DNA from: a virus
DNA length: 37,442 nucleotides
Virus record (IMG/VR): IMGVR_UViG_3300042564_006302
Coordinates: 1 to 37,442 of that record
Strand: one strand, 5' to 3'
The notes below the pieces were generated by a model. That model was not told where the DNA came from. It searched no databases and saw only the letters and a list, made by a program, of their open reading frames with translations. The position numbers and the translations under genes are program-made. Of this stretch, positions 25,789 to 31,298 are shown piece after piece (within the stretch, counting starts at the first letter, position 1; every line of letters starts with the position of its first letter).

Positions 25789-26322
25789 ATGAACAATATG
25801 AACAGACGCAGTTTTCTACCTCTTTTGTCGGCCCTGCCATTTCTTGGCCATTGCAAATTCAATAATTCGTTTATAAAAATCCCTTCGGAGATCAATCTTT
25901 TCGAATTCCAAAAAGAAATTGTTAGTTTGGTCGAAAGAAATAACAAGTGTTTATTTTGGATGTCTAGGGGGTCTTCAAAAACCTTTCTTCTCAGTATTAT
26001 GACGGGTCTGCCGAAGGAAGTATTGGTTAAACTCACAATAATGGGTTCCAAAATGCCAATCAAAGCACATGGGATTCATTTTTATGATGAAATCAACGAC
26101 GAACTTATTAAAGACAAACACGATAAAATCATTGTTTTGTCCAGCCTCAAAGAAAATGAAGAATTAAACCATAAAATTAATTCTCTTGATTGGGATGTAA
26201 TAAAAATTATCCCGTATAACAAACTTGGCGTAAAGCTTTATTATGACCAATATCTTATAGAACAAGCTGCCAGCTCAATGAGCAAAAGACAATTTGAGAG
26301 AGAATTCTTGTGCAAGATTTAA
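25789..26322 (+). CDS. Terminase-like ATPase fragment with a Tat/lipoprotein-like N-terminus
   Basis: A 177-residue protein. The N-terminus MNNMNRRSFLPLLSALPFLG is followed by HC and looks like a twin-arginine or lipoprotein signal. Residues about 38-65 (LFEFQKEIVSLVERNNKCLF then MSRGSSKTFLLS) resemble the adenine motif and a degenerate Walker A (SSKT instead of SGKT) of large terminases. The ending SMSKRQFEREFLCKI resembles the terminase motif just before the nuclease domain. A second ATPase motif is not clear. It may be a truncated terminase paralogue reused for another task. Confidence 0.65.
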   Translation: MNNMNRRSFLPLLSALPFLGHCKFNNSFIKIPSEINLFEFQKEIVSLVERNNKCLFWMSRGSSKTFLLSIMTGLPKEVLVKLTIMGSKMPIKAHGIHFYDEINDELIKDKHDKIIVLSSLKENEELNHKINSLDWDVIKIIPYNKLGVKLYYDQYLIEQAASSMSKRQFEREFLCKI

Positions 26323-26331
26323 TATACAAAC

Positions 26332-26438
26332 GAGTGGCGCTTGAAAGTCAAACATTAGACGGCTCTGGACGTTCCGACGTAAACTGGATAACTCATTCTG
26401 TTTTGAAGCCTCATAATAGCGAGAATTCCCGCTCACCA
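26332..26438 (+). other. Candidate tRNA-like RNA with an ACCA end, not foldable as a normal tRNA
   Basis: GAGTGG at 26332 pairs with CCGCTC at 26429 (one G-T), directly followed by ACCA. Internal helices include TTGA-AAG-TCAA, GGCT/AGCC enclosing ACGT-TCCG-ACGT, and ATTCT/AGAAT. No standard D, anticodon and T arms could be assigned. No ORF covers it. Confidence 0.35.
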
Positions 26439-26639
26439 ATTTTTCCCTGCCATTGTGGGCGATGATCCTACAATGAGCATTAAGGCTAAAGGCGGGTTAG
26501 CAACCCGATGATGCTAAATGTAATCCGACACACATTAAAGTAGGCTTGGAGTCGCTACCAAGATGAAATAGTCACTGTGTTTCTTCAAATTGGTCAAAGC
26601 TCCGCTTGGCTAATTAATCGGTAGTGGGGAAAACACTTT
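26439..26639 (+). other. Non-coding structured region
   Basis: No credible ORF. CATTGTGGG/CCTACAATG forms a 9-bp hairpin (26451-26475); AGCAT/ATGCT (26476-26515) encloses GGGTT-AGC-AACCC; CTTGG/CCAAG (26545-26562) encloses AGTCGCTA and precedes AGTCAC. A similar hairpin plus AGTCAC recurs at 26742. Unassigned. Confidence 0.5.
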
Positions 26640-26708
26640 GCGAGAGGGATCATACGGAGATCGCTAGGCCCATAGTCTAGAGTGGAGGTTAAATTCCTTC
26701 CCCTCGCA
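26640..26708 (+). tRNA. tRNA with CAT anticodon (Met or lysidine-type Ile)
   Basis: GCGAGAG pairs with CCCTCGC with one mismatch; D-arm GATC-ATACGGA-GATC; anticodon arm CTAGG-CCCATAG-TCTAG (C33 instead of U33); T-arm GGAGG-TTAAATT-CCTTC; three-base variable loop. CCA is not encoded. It is the second of three CAT tRNAs here, so an Ile-CAT role is possible. Confidence 0.6.
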
Positions 26709-26820
26709 ATTCGTATTCATACGCGATAAAGTATGACGTTGCTAGGAGCGGTTCCCTAGATAGTCACAGCCCTTGATGAGTCGTAGGCCGAAATGCTATG
26801 GGCAAATCATTTTCTATGTT
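26709..26820 (+). other. Non-coding structured region
   Basis: No ORF. Hairpins CATAC/GTATG (26718-26735) and CTAGG/CCTAG (26742-26759, loop AGCGGTTC), then AGATAGTCACAG and GCCC/GGGC enclosing TTGATGAG...CGAAA. The second hairpin with AGTCAC repeats the pattern at 26536-26575. Confidence 0.45.
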
Positions 26821-26960
26821 TTTTCTATTGTGGTCTTTATCGCCCGAAGTATGTTGGGAAAGCAGATTGGAAATCTCCGACGAGCGTCTACTAGCAGAAA
26901 AGTGACAGAAGGATAAACGAGTGGTGTCTTTAAGACCAAAGCTTCTTCAGCAATAGAAAG
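26821..26960 (+). other. 140-nt RNA element closed by a 10-bp stem
   Basis: TTTTCTATTG at 26821 pairs with CAATAGAAAG at 26951 (one T-G). Inside are AGATT-GGA-AATCT, GAC-GAGC-GTC and GTCT-TTA-AGAC hairpins. TTGGAAA could be a Ser-GGA anticodon loop, but I find no T-arm. It shares AAACGAGTGG (26915-26924) with 26328-26337. Confidence 0.4.
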
Positions 26961-26970
26961 TATTTTTAAT

Positions 26971-27045
26971 TCCCAGTAACGCACAGGGAGTGCGGCCCGC
27001 CTGTTAAGCGGTGTGAGTTTGGATCGTTGCCAAAACTGGGAGCCA
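26971..27045 (+). tRNA. tRNA-Asn (GTT) with unusual T-loop
   Basis: TCCCAGT pairs with ACTGGGA, then GCCA. Anticodon loop CTGTTAA. D-arm GCAC-AGGGA-GTGC has a five-base loop, and the T-loop is ATCGTTG instead of TTCRANY. Confidence 0.75.
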
Positions 27046-27052
27046 TTTTTTT

Positions 27053-27123
27053 GCCCCTATAGTTTAACGGTAAAATAAATCACTTGTAATGATTAGACCT
27101 GTGTTCAATTCACAGTGGGGGCT
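27053..27123 (+). tRNA. tRNA-Thr (TGT)
   Basis: GCCCCTA pairs with TGGGGGC; anticodon arm AATCA-CTTGTAA-TGATT; T-arm CTGTG-TTCAATT-CACAG. CCA is not encoded. Confidence 0.88.
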
Positions 27124-27134
27124 TTTAATTTTAG

Positions 27135-27209
27135 CGGATATAGGCCGACTGGGAAGGCACTTACTTTGGGAGTAAGACTAGGTAAATTCGATTTTTACAT
27201 ATCCGACCA
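27135..27209 (+). tRNA. tRNA-Pro (TGG)
   Basis: CGGATAT pairs with ATATCCG (C1:G72, usual for Pro); anticodon arm CTTAC-TTTGGGA-GTAAG; T-arm GTAAA-TTCGATT-TTTAC; ACCA encoded. Confidence 0.9.
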
Positions 27210-27213
27210 TTTT

Positions 27214-27287
27214 CGCACGTTGGCAGAGAAGTCATGCAGTGGTCTGCAAAACCGCATAGTCCAGAGCGTTACTGGAACGTGCGTCCA
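27214..27287 (+). tRNA. tRNA-Cys (GCA) with non-canonical elbow
   Basis: CGCACGT pairs with ACGTGCG, then TCCA (U73 as in Cys). Anticodon arm GTGGT-CTGCAAA-ACCGC. The D-loop AGAAGTCA lacks GG and the T-loop is AGCGTTA. Confidence 0.82.
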
Positions 27288-27289
27288 AA

Positions 27290-27361
27290 GGGGAGTTAGC
27301 TCAGTGGTAGAGCGTTTCGTTTACACCGAATTTGTCGGGGGTTCGAATCCCTCACTCCCTA
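27290..27361 (+). tRNA. tRNA-Val (TAC)
   Basis: GGGGAGT pairs with ACTCCCT (G1-U72); D-arm GCTC/GAGC; anticodon loop TTTACAC; T-loop TTCGAAT. CCA is not encoded. It ends four bases before the convergent structural gene. Confidence 0.88.
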
Positions 27362-27364
27362 TTT

Positions 27365-28696
27365 TTATCTACTTATTTCTTCCCAGTCAATAGAGCCATG
27401 AACAAGCTCACCATTAGTACTAGCTGTTACCACAAGTGTAAGTTCATACGGTGTGCTAGTAAATGAGTTTCTTTCAAGTTGAAATTTAAATAAGGCTTCT
27501 TTAAGAATATCTATAGTAGTTGATGCCTGTGTATTAGACGTTAAGTAGCCTGATGCCAGTGTTCTTCCACCTGTAATGCCTGTAGCATCTAATTTATATT
27601 CTACAGAAGAATTAGCGCCAGCACTAATCCAAGTACCGCTACCACCTGTTGTTGTACCACTGGCTATCACTGACCATTCATATATTCCTGTAGCTACACC
27701 CATAACAGATATAGCTGTAAGTATAGCAATTGCATCGAGTCTGCCTGATTTGAGTCTTATAGTAGCTACAGGATATAAAACACCTGCTGTAGTAAGTCCT
27801 TTTGGTGCTGTAATTGTAGTACCGATAGCTTGTTGCAATCCTCTCAATTCATATCCGCCTTCTGAAATCACAGAAGAACAAATTTGTTTTAATATACTAT
27901 TGCCAGAAGTTGCGGCAGTATTTGATATTTCATATCTCAGCGGCAAAGAAGCTGTAGTAATATAAGTAGAAGTAATAATGTTAGCGTGATGAAAAGTATG
28001 ACAAAGAATAAATTGTCCGTTAATAACAAATCCCATTCTTACTGAACCAACTCCCAACCATTCAAAATCCATCCATAAAATTTGAGCCTTAGCGATATCT
28101 AAAGTAAAACCAGAAGCGCCAGTTCCGTCTAATTTGTCTCCATTCCACTCTGCTTGAGATACTCTTGTTTCTTTAATTGGTGTACCATCAACCAAACTAC
28201 GTTCGACAAAACTCAAAACAGAACCATCGAGTTCTAAATACATTCCATTATCAGCACCATAGTAACCTACTCTTTGTCTTAAACCAGTTTTTGCTGGTGA
28301 CATTACAAAAGTATTTAAATTTAATAATGATTTTCCTGGTTGATAAGCAAAAACTTTTGTTGTTTCTCTAGTAACGAATGAACCAGAAGCGTTTGTTACA
28401 GTCAAATCAACCAATCCTTGATTTTGATTAAAAGAACCACTACCACTAACACCACTAGCAGTAGACCAAAGACCATTGTCAGCATACCTATGACTTGAAT
28501 CAAATAAAGTTAATGGAGAAGAAATTCTCATGCGACCAAACGCATCAAAAGCAGTAGAACTAGCAGAATTGGCAAAACTTAAATCGCTTTGCTCTAAGGG
28601 TCTGTATACATCGTTTGCGCGATCATATATACAAGGAATTTGTCCTGCTGTATGCGACAATTGACCAAGGTTTTGGAAAGTATACAGATCTGCCAT
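27365..28696 (-). CDS. Virion structural protein (FDAFGRMR/TLFDS type)
   Basis: A 443-residue protein. The N-terminal part carries STAFDAFGRMRISSPLTLFD, a block I recognise from widespread uncharacterised phage structural proteins. The rest is Gly/Ser/Thr-rich, beta-type sequence (GYYGADNGMYLELDGSVLSF, QILWMDFEWLGVGSVRMGF), probably a tail or capsid-surface component. It is isolated on the minus strand between tRNA groups and has its own GTGTAA element, so it is probably a late gene. The plus-strand frames inside it are shadows. Confidence 0.75.
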   Translation of the reverse strand: MADLYTFQNLGQLSHTAGQIPCIYDRANDVYRPLEQSDLSFANSASSTAFDAFGRMRISSPLTLFDSSHRYADNGLWSTASGVSGSGSFNQNQGLVDLTVTNASGSFVTRETTKVFAYQPGKSLLNLNTFVMSPAKTGLRQRVGYYGADNGMYLELDGSVLSFVERSLVDGTPIKETRVSQAEWNGDKLDGTGASGFTLDIAKAQILWMDFEWLGVGSVRMGFVINGQFILCHTFHHANIITSTYITTASLPLRYEISNTAATSGNSILKQICSSVISEGGYELRGLQQAIGTTITAPKGLTTAGVLYPVATIRLKSGRLDAIAILTAISVMGVATGIYEWSVIASGTTTGGSGTWISAGANSSVEYKLDATGITGGRTLASGYLTSNTQASTTIDILKEALFKFQLERNSFTSTPYELTLVVTASTNGELVHGSIDWEEISR

Positions 28697-28704
28697 CCAT
28701 TTAT

Positions 28705-28710
28705 TTACAC
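28705..28710 (-). promoter_or_regulatory. GTGTAA late-promoter-like element
   Basis: Minus strand, 14 nt before the ATG at 28696, in the gap to the next tRNA promoter. Confidence 0.55.
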
Positions 28711-28740
28711 TTTTAATTCGAAAACTTTCTGAAATTTATC

Positions 28741-28768
28741 TTGACCCCAAGTGAATGTGTGTTATACT
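28741..28768 (+). promoter_or_regulatory. Sigma70-like promoter before tRNA-Leu
   Basis: TTGACC at 28741-28746, 16-base spacer, TATACT at 28763-28768; start expected near 28775, twelve bases before the tRNA. Confidence 0.7.
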
Positions 28769-28786
28769 AATTTCACAGTCGAGAAT

Positions 28787-28864
28787 GCGCGGGTAGTCCA
28801 ACTGGTAGGAGACAAGTGACTTAAAATCACTACAGTATGGGTTCGAATCCCATTCCGCGCACCA
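28787..28864 (+). tRNA. tRNA-Leu (TAA) with a short variable loop
   Basis: GCGCGGG pairs with TCCGCGC; anticodon arm AGTGA-CTTAAAA-TCACT; T-arm ATGGG-TTCGAAT-CCCAT; ACCA encoded. Only about five bases lie between anticodon and T stems, whereas Leu tRNAs normally have a long variable arm. Confidence 0.82.
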
Positions 28865-28866
28865 AT

Positions 28867-29295
28867 TCACTTCTTTTTCCTACCTCTCCAAGTAGGAGTT
28901 TGAGCGTGACAATTACAGCAAAGTAATTTTAAATTCGATAGTTCATTATTGGTTCTATTACCATCAACATGTTCAATCTCAAGAGGTATTAATTGATTTA
29001 ACCAATGTGTATTATTGCAATTTTCACAACAGTGTCCTCTCTCTTTAATTATATGAGGTTTCATTCTAACTGCTCTTGTATAATCTCCCCAATTTTTTAA
29101 TTGTTGACCTTTATTCCAACCTTGCCCAGTCCAATGATTGCAATTTAAATTTAATCTTTGTAACTTTTTTTTCATATTATCATAATTTCCTCCAGTGCAA
29201 TTTAAATTTAATTTTTTTAATAACTGACGCATGGAAGAAACTTCTTTACAATATTTAATAATATCTTCATCTGTATAATTTTTGTATTGACGCAT
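28867..29295 (-). CDS. HNH homing-type endonuclease
   Basis: A 142-residue protein. The C-terminal 50 residues have CCENC, then LEIEHVDGNRTNNELSNLKL with LCCNCHAQT, a compact zinc-HNH domain typical of free-standing phage homing endonucleases. The basic N-terminal 80 residues (SMRQLLKKLNLNC and KKLQRLNLNC repeated) probably bind DNA. It lies between tRNAs on the opposite strand, a common place for homing genes, and has a GTGTAA element 14 nt before its ATG. Confidence 0.85.
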   Translation of the reverse strand: MRQYKNYTDEDIIKYCKEVSSMRQLLKKLNLNCTGGNYDNMKKKLQRLNLNCNHWTGQGWNKGQQLKNWGDYTRAVRMKPHIIKERGHCCENCNNTHWLNQLIPLEIEHVDGNRTNNELSNLKLLCCNCHAQTPTWRGRKKK

Positions 29296-29303
29296 ATGAT
29301 TAT

Positions 29304-29309
29304 TTACAC
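29304..29309 (-). promoter_or_regulatory. GTGTAA late-promoter-like element
   Basis: Minus strand, 14 nt before the HNH start at 29295. Confidence 0.55.
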
Positions 29310-29356
29310 TATATTAGGCAAACAAAGCGGTAAATTCTAATACGTTTTCAAAAATT

Positions 29357-29431
29357 CCCCTTGAAGCTCAGAAGTCGAGCGGCGGTCTCATAAACCGTAG
29401 GAAGCAGGAGCGTTACCTGTCGGGGGGACCA
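29357..29431 (+). tRNA. tRNA-Met (CAT), elongator type, non-canonical elbow
   Basis: CCCCTTG pairs with CGGGGGG (two T-G pairs), then ACCA. D-arm GCTC-AGAAGTC-GAGC, anticodon arm GCGGT-CTCATAA-ACCGT, T-arm GCAGG-AGCGTTA-CCTGT. D- and T-loops match those of tRNA-Cys and deviate from consensus. Confidence 0.8.
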
Positions 29432-29444
29432 CTTTCAAAATAAA

Positions 29445-29517
29445 TCTCCGTTAACTCAATCGGTAGAGTACTCTCTTTATAAGGGAGAAGTTACTGGTTC
29501 AAGCCCAGTACGGAGAA
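29445..29517 (+). tRNA. tRNA-Ile (TAT)
   Basis: TCTCCGT pairs with ACGGAGA; anticodon arm CTCTC-TTTATAA-GGGAG; T-arm ACTGG-TTCAAGC-CCAGT. CCA is not encoded. Reads AUA, a frequent codon in AT-rich phage genes. Confidence 0.88.
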
Positions 29518-29533
29518 TTCTTTTTCCAATGAC

Positions 29534-29698
29534 ATGAAAATAACAATCGAAATCAACGGACAAACATTTGAAGCAGAGGGTGATTATATCCCTACTGTTT
29601 TGGATAAAGTTTTGCATGAGGCGGGAGTCCTTGAAGAAGAAGAGAATGTTTTTTTTCTAGACAAAGGTCAGCAAAAGAATTATTATAGGTATTGTTAA
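29534..29698 (+). CDS. 54-residue acidic hypothetical protein
   Basis: The frame MKITIEINGQTFEAEGDYIP continues to FLDKGQQKNYYRYC. It has a beta-hairpin-like start and an acidic helix (VLDKVLHEAGVLEEEE). It lies between two tRNAs with no Shine-Dalgarno and ends two bases before tRNA-Ser. Codon use looks like the neighbours. Function unknown. Confidence 0.6.
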   Translation: MKITIEINGQTFEAEGDYIPTVLDKVLHEAGVLEEEENVFFLDKGQQKNYYRYC

Positions 29699-29700
29699 AT

Positions 29701-29791
29701 GGGTAGATGGCTGAGTTGGTCTAAGGCGCTCGACTTGAAATCGAGAGAGGTTTAATCGCCTCCGTGGGTTCGAATCCTACTCTACCCGCCA
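29701..29791 (+). tRNA. tRNA-Ser (TGA)
   Basis: GGGTAGA pairs with TCTACCC; anticodon arm CTCGA-CTTGAAA-TCGAG; long variable arm; T-loop TTCGAAT; GCCA encoded. Confidence 0.92.
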
Positions 29792-29798
29792 ATTTTTA

Positions 29799-29804
29799 GT
29801 GTAA
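29799..29804 (+). promoter_or_regulatory. GTGTAA element with longer spacing
   Basis: GTGTAA followed by a TATAAA-like stretch; the ATG at 29826 is 27 nt from its first base, unlike the 14-15 nt seen at the other nine sites. Confidence 0.35.
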
Positions 29805-29825
29805 TAATATAAAATAGACAAAACG

Positions 29826-30041
29826 ATGCCTTTACCAAAACCAAAGAACAAAGAAAAGAGAAGCGACTTTATTGGTCGTTGTGTATCTGAAGTAGCAAAA
29901 GATCCAAAGTTTAAAGATAATAAACAGCGTGTCGCAATTTGCTATACCCAGTTTAAAGAAGCAAAAGCTTCTGCGGATGGTGTTGTTTCTTTGGCGAATG
30001 ATGACGAGATGCTTTTATTTTCAGATAAGCTTAGTGAATAA
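29826..30041 (+). CDS. Small conserved phage protein (PKPKxxE...NKQRVAICY type)
   Basis: 71 residues. PLPKPKNKEKRSDFIGRCVS then DNKQRVAICYTQF is a motif combination I recognise from many phage proteins, often at the N-terminus of capsid- or prohead-associated proteins. Here it stands alone with an acidic tail. Function unknown. It ends four bases before the tmRNA-like RNA. Confidence 0.7.
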   Translation: MPLPKPKNKEKRSDFIGRCVSEVAKDPKFKDNKQRVAICYTQFKEAKASADGVVSLANDDEMLLFSDKLSE

Positions 30042-30045
30042 ATAA

Positions 30046-30113
30046 GGGTGCGATTATTGGTTTCGACATGACGCTTGTCGTGGAATGAGGTTCGATCCCT
30101 CACGCATCCACCA
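30046..30113 (+). ncRNA. tmRNA-like RNA lacking the mRNA-like domain
   Basis: A 68-nt RNA. GGGTGCG pairs with CGCATCC and ACCA follows; the third pair is G3-U70, the alanine identity shared by tRNA-Ala and tmRNA. Right after the 5' acceptor strand comes ATTATTGGTTTCGACA, close to the tmRNA 5' signature (GATTCTGGATTCGAC in E. coli, GGTTTCGACAG in cyanobacteria). The T-arm is TGAGG-TTCGATC-CCTCA. Instead of pseudoknots and tag reading frame there is one hairpin, CGACA-TGACGCT-TGTCG. An odd tRNA with anticodon ACG, G33 and no D-stem is the alternative. Confidence 0.6.
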
Positions 30114-30115
30114 TT

Positions 30116-30205
30116 GGTGAGATGGCTGAGTGGTTTAAAGCACTCCCTTGCTAAGGGAACGTAGCAGAAATGTTACCAAGGGTTCAAATCCCTTTCTCAC
30201 CGCCA
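30116..30205 (+). tRNA. tRNA-Ser (GCT)
   Basis: GGTGAGA pairs with TCTCACC; anticodon arm TCCC-TTGCTAA-GGGA; long variable arm; T-loop TTCAAAT; GCCA encoded. Confidence 0.92.
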
Positions 30206-30207
30206 TT

Positions 30208-30435
30208 TTAATTTCCTATATATCTAAAACCAGCATCATATGGACCAATAAATAATCCAGTTGGTTGATTTAATCTATCTATTTTTCTGTTATATTCACG
30301 AATTAGATGGTCATTAAAATCTTCTTTATTTTGAATATTATTATATAAATTAATTATACCAGTTTTATAATTATTCCAAACTCCACTATCTAAAGAAAAA
30401 TTAGAATGAATTTCTGATTGTAAAATACGAGGCAT
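30208..30435 (-). CDS. Small hypothetical protein, divergent from the endolysin
   Basis: 75 residues (MPRILQSEIHSNFSLDSGVW...), with a helical middle (NIQNKEDFNDHLIREYNRKI) and the end GLFIGPYDAGFRYIGN. Preceded by GTGTAA 15 nt before the ATG, so probably a late gene. No family recognised. Confidence 0.65.
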   Translation of the reverse strand: MPRILQSEIHSNFSLDSGVWNNYKTGIINLYNNIQNKEDFNDHLIREYNRKIDRLNQPTGLFIGPYDAGFRYIGN

Positions 30436-30444
30436 TTAATTTAA

Positions 30445-30450
30445 TTACAC
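30445..30450 (-). promoter_or_regulatory. GTGTAA late-promoter-like element (minus arm of a divergent pair)
   Basis: 15 nt before the ATG at 30435; only seven bases separate it from the plus-strand copy. Confidence 0.55.
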
Positions 30451-30457
30451 AGAAATG

Positions 30458-30463
30458 GTGTAA
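30458..30463 (+). promoter_or_regulatory. GTGTAA late-promoter-like element (plus arm of a divergent pair)
   Basis: 14 nt before the endolysin ATG at 30472; the continuation TAATAT resembles a -10 box. Confidence 0.6.
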
Positions 30464-30471
30464 TATAAAAT

Positions 30472-31101
30472 ATGGAATTTAAAGGAAAGTCAGATTTAGT
30501 AAAAAAAGTCCAAAAATCTTTAGGTTTAAAAGTAGATGGAGAGGACGGACCAATGACATGGAATGCGATATTAAATAAATTAGGTATAGTTTCATCAGAT
30601 GAAACCGAAACAAAAAAAGGAACTCTTGCCGAAAAACTTGTTGCTTTAGCAAGAAAAGAAGTTGGCGTTGAAGAAATCAATGGAACTAATTGTGGTCCTA
30701 GAGTTAATGAATACAAATCTGCTACTTGGTTAGATTCAACAAAATCATGGCCATGGTGTGCCGCTTTTATTTGCTGGTTATTTAGAGAAGCTATGAAAGA
30801 TGGCAAATATAGTTTCAAAAGACCCCAAACAGCAGGTGCATATGATTTTGAAAACTGGTGCAGAGAGCAAGATACAAATGTTCTTTTAAAGAAACCTCAT
30901 GGTGGAGACATTAAAGCGGGAGATATTGTTATCTTTACTTTTTCTCATATTGGTTTAGCAATTAGCGGACCAGATGAGTCTGGTTATGTTACAACTATTG
31001 AAGGAAATACTGATGGTGCTGGATCTCGTGAAGGTGGCGCAGTTTTAATTAAGAAACGTAAACTTTCTTCGATTAGAAGTAGAATTCGTGTTTTAGTTTA
31101 G
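30472..31101 (+). CDS. Endolysin: peptidoglycan-binding domain plus CHAP domain
   Basis: A 209-residue protein. Residues about 5-38 (KSDLVKKVQKSLGLKVDGED then GPMTWNAILNKLG) form a peptidoglycan-binding type 1 domain. Residues about 55-205 are a CHAP amidase/endopeptidase: the catalytic cysteine is C96 in SWPWCAAFICWLF, the histidine H159 in FTFSHIGLAI, and EGNTDGAG the acidic motif. It should cut cell-wall peptide bonds at lysis. There is no signal peptide, so a holin or similar is needed; small membrane proteins follow. The antisense frame is a shadow. Confidence 0.9.
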   Translation: MEFKGKSDLVKKVQKSLGLKVDGEDGPMTWNAILNKLGIVSSDETETKKGTLAEKLVALARKEVGVEEINGTNCGPRVNEYKSATWLDSTKSWPWCAAFICWLFREAMKDGKYSFKRPQTAGAYDFENWCREQDTNVLLKKPHGGDIKAGDIVIFTFSHIGLAISGPDESGYVTTIEGNTDGAGSREGGAVLIKKRKLSSIRSRIRVLV

Positions 31102-31106
31102 TGTAA
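31101..31106 (+). promoter_or_regulatory. GTGTAA late-promoter-like element
   Basis: 15 nt before the ATG at 31116; its first base is the last base of the endolysin stop codon. Confidence 0.5.
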
Positions 31107-31115
31107 ACTAAAATT

Positions 31116-31268
31116 ATGATCGAATTAATTCTAGCACTAATTATAGGGTATTTTTTGGGTTTTTTTCATCGTAGAGGTATAGAAGCTAGAAGACGAGAGA
31201 AAATAAAAGATCTTTTAAATGAATTAAAAGCCAGGGCTAGAAAAAATAGATCTGAAAAAAACATTTGA
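31116..31268 (+). CDS. Small membrane protein with basic cytoplasmic tail (possible lysis factor)
   Basis: 50 residues. MIELILALIIGYFLGFF is one membrane helix; the rest (HRRGIEARRREKIKDLLNEL and on) is a strongly basic amphipathic helix. This layout, right after the endolysin and under its own GTGTAA element, fits a pinholin, spanin-like or accessory lysis protein. No signature motif, so function is inferred from position. Confidence 0.6.
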   Translation: MIELILALIIGYFLGFFHRRGIEARRREKIKDLLNELKARARKNRSEKNI

Positions 31269-31292
31269 CAGGGGTTGTATTTGTGTTATCAT
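31265..31292 (+). promoter_or_regulatory. Sigma70-like promoter giving a leaderless mRNA
   Basis: TTGACA at 31265-31270, 16-base spacer, TATCAT at 31287-31292; the ATG at 31299 is six bases on. TTGACA overlaps the previous stop codon. Confidence 0.7.
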
Positions 31293-31298
31293 TAATTG

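Noticed and set aside
25383-25840. Minus-strand ORFs across the tRNA genes (with phrases such as LDSNQRRHTSADLQSAP)
   Set aside because: They lie antisense to tRNA-Tyr, the 25479 tRNA-like gene and tRNA-Gly. Such translations are a common artefact of tRNA genes.
26506-26775. Group I intron core (ATAGTC near AAGAT, GCTAAATG)
   Set aside because: The S-like ATAGTC has no complementary R strand (GACTA) nearby and no P3/P7 pairing could be built.
26770-26806. Hammerhead-ribozyme-like core (TTGATGAG ... CGAAA)
   Set aside because: The invariant C of CUGAUGA is a T, stem II has a mismatch, and no NUH cleavage triplet with a third stem could be placed.
27115-27393. Plus-strand 92-residue ORF
   Set aside because: It runs through tRNA-Pro, tRNA-Cys and tRNA-Val, so it is not a protein gene.
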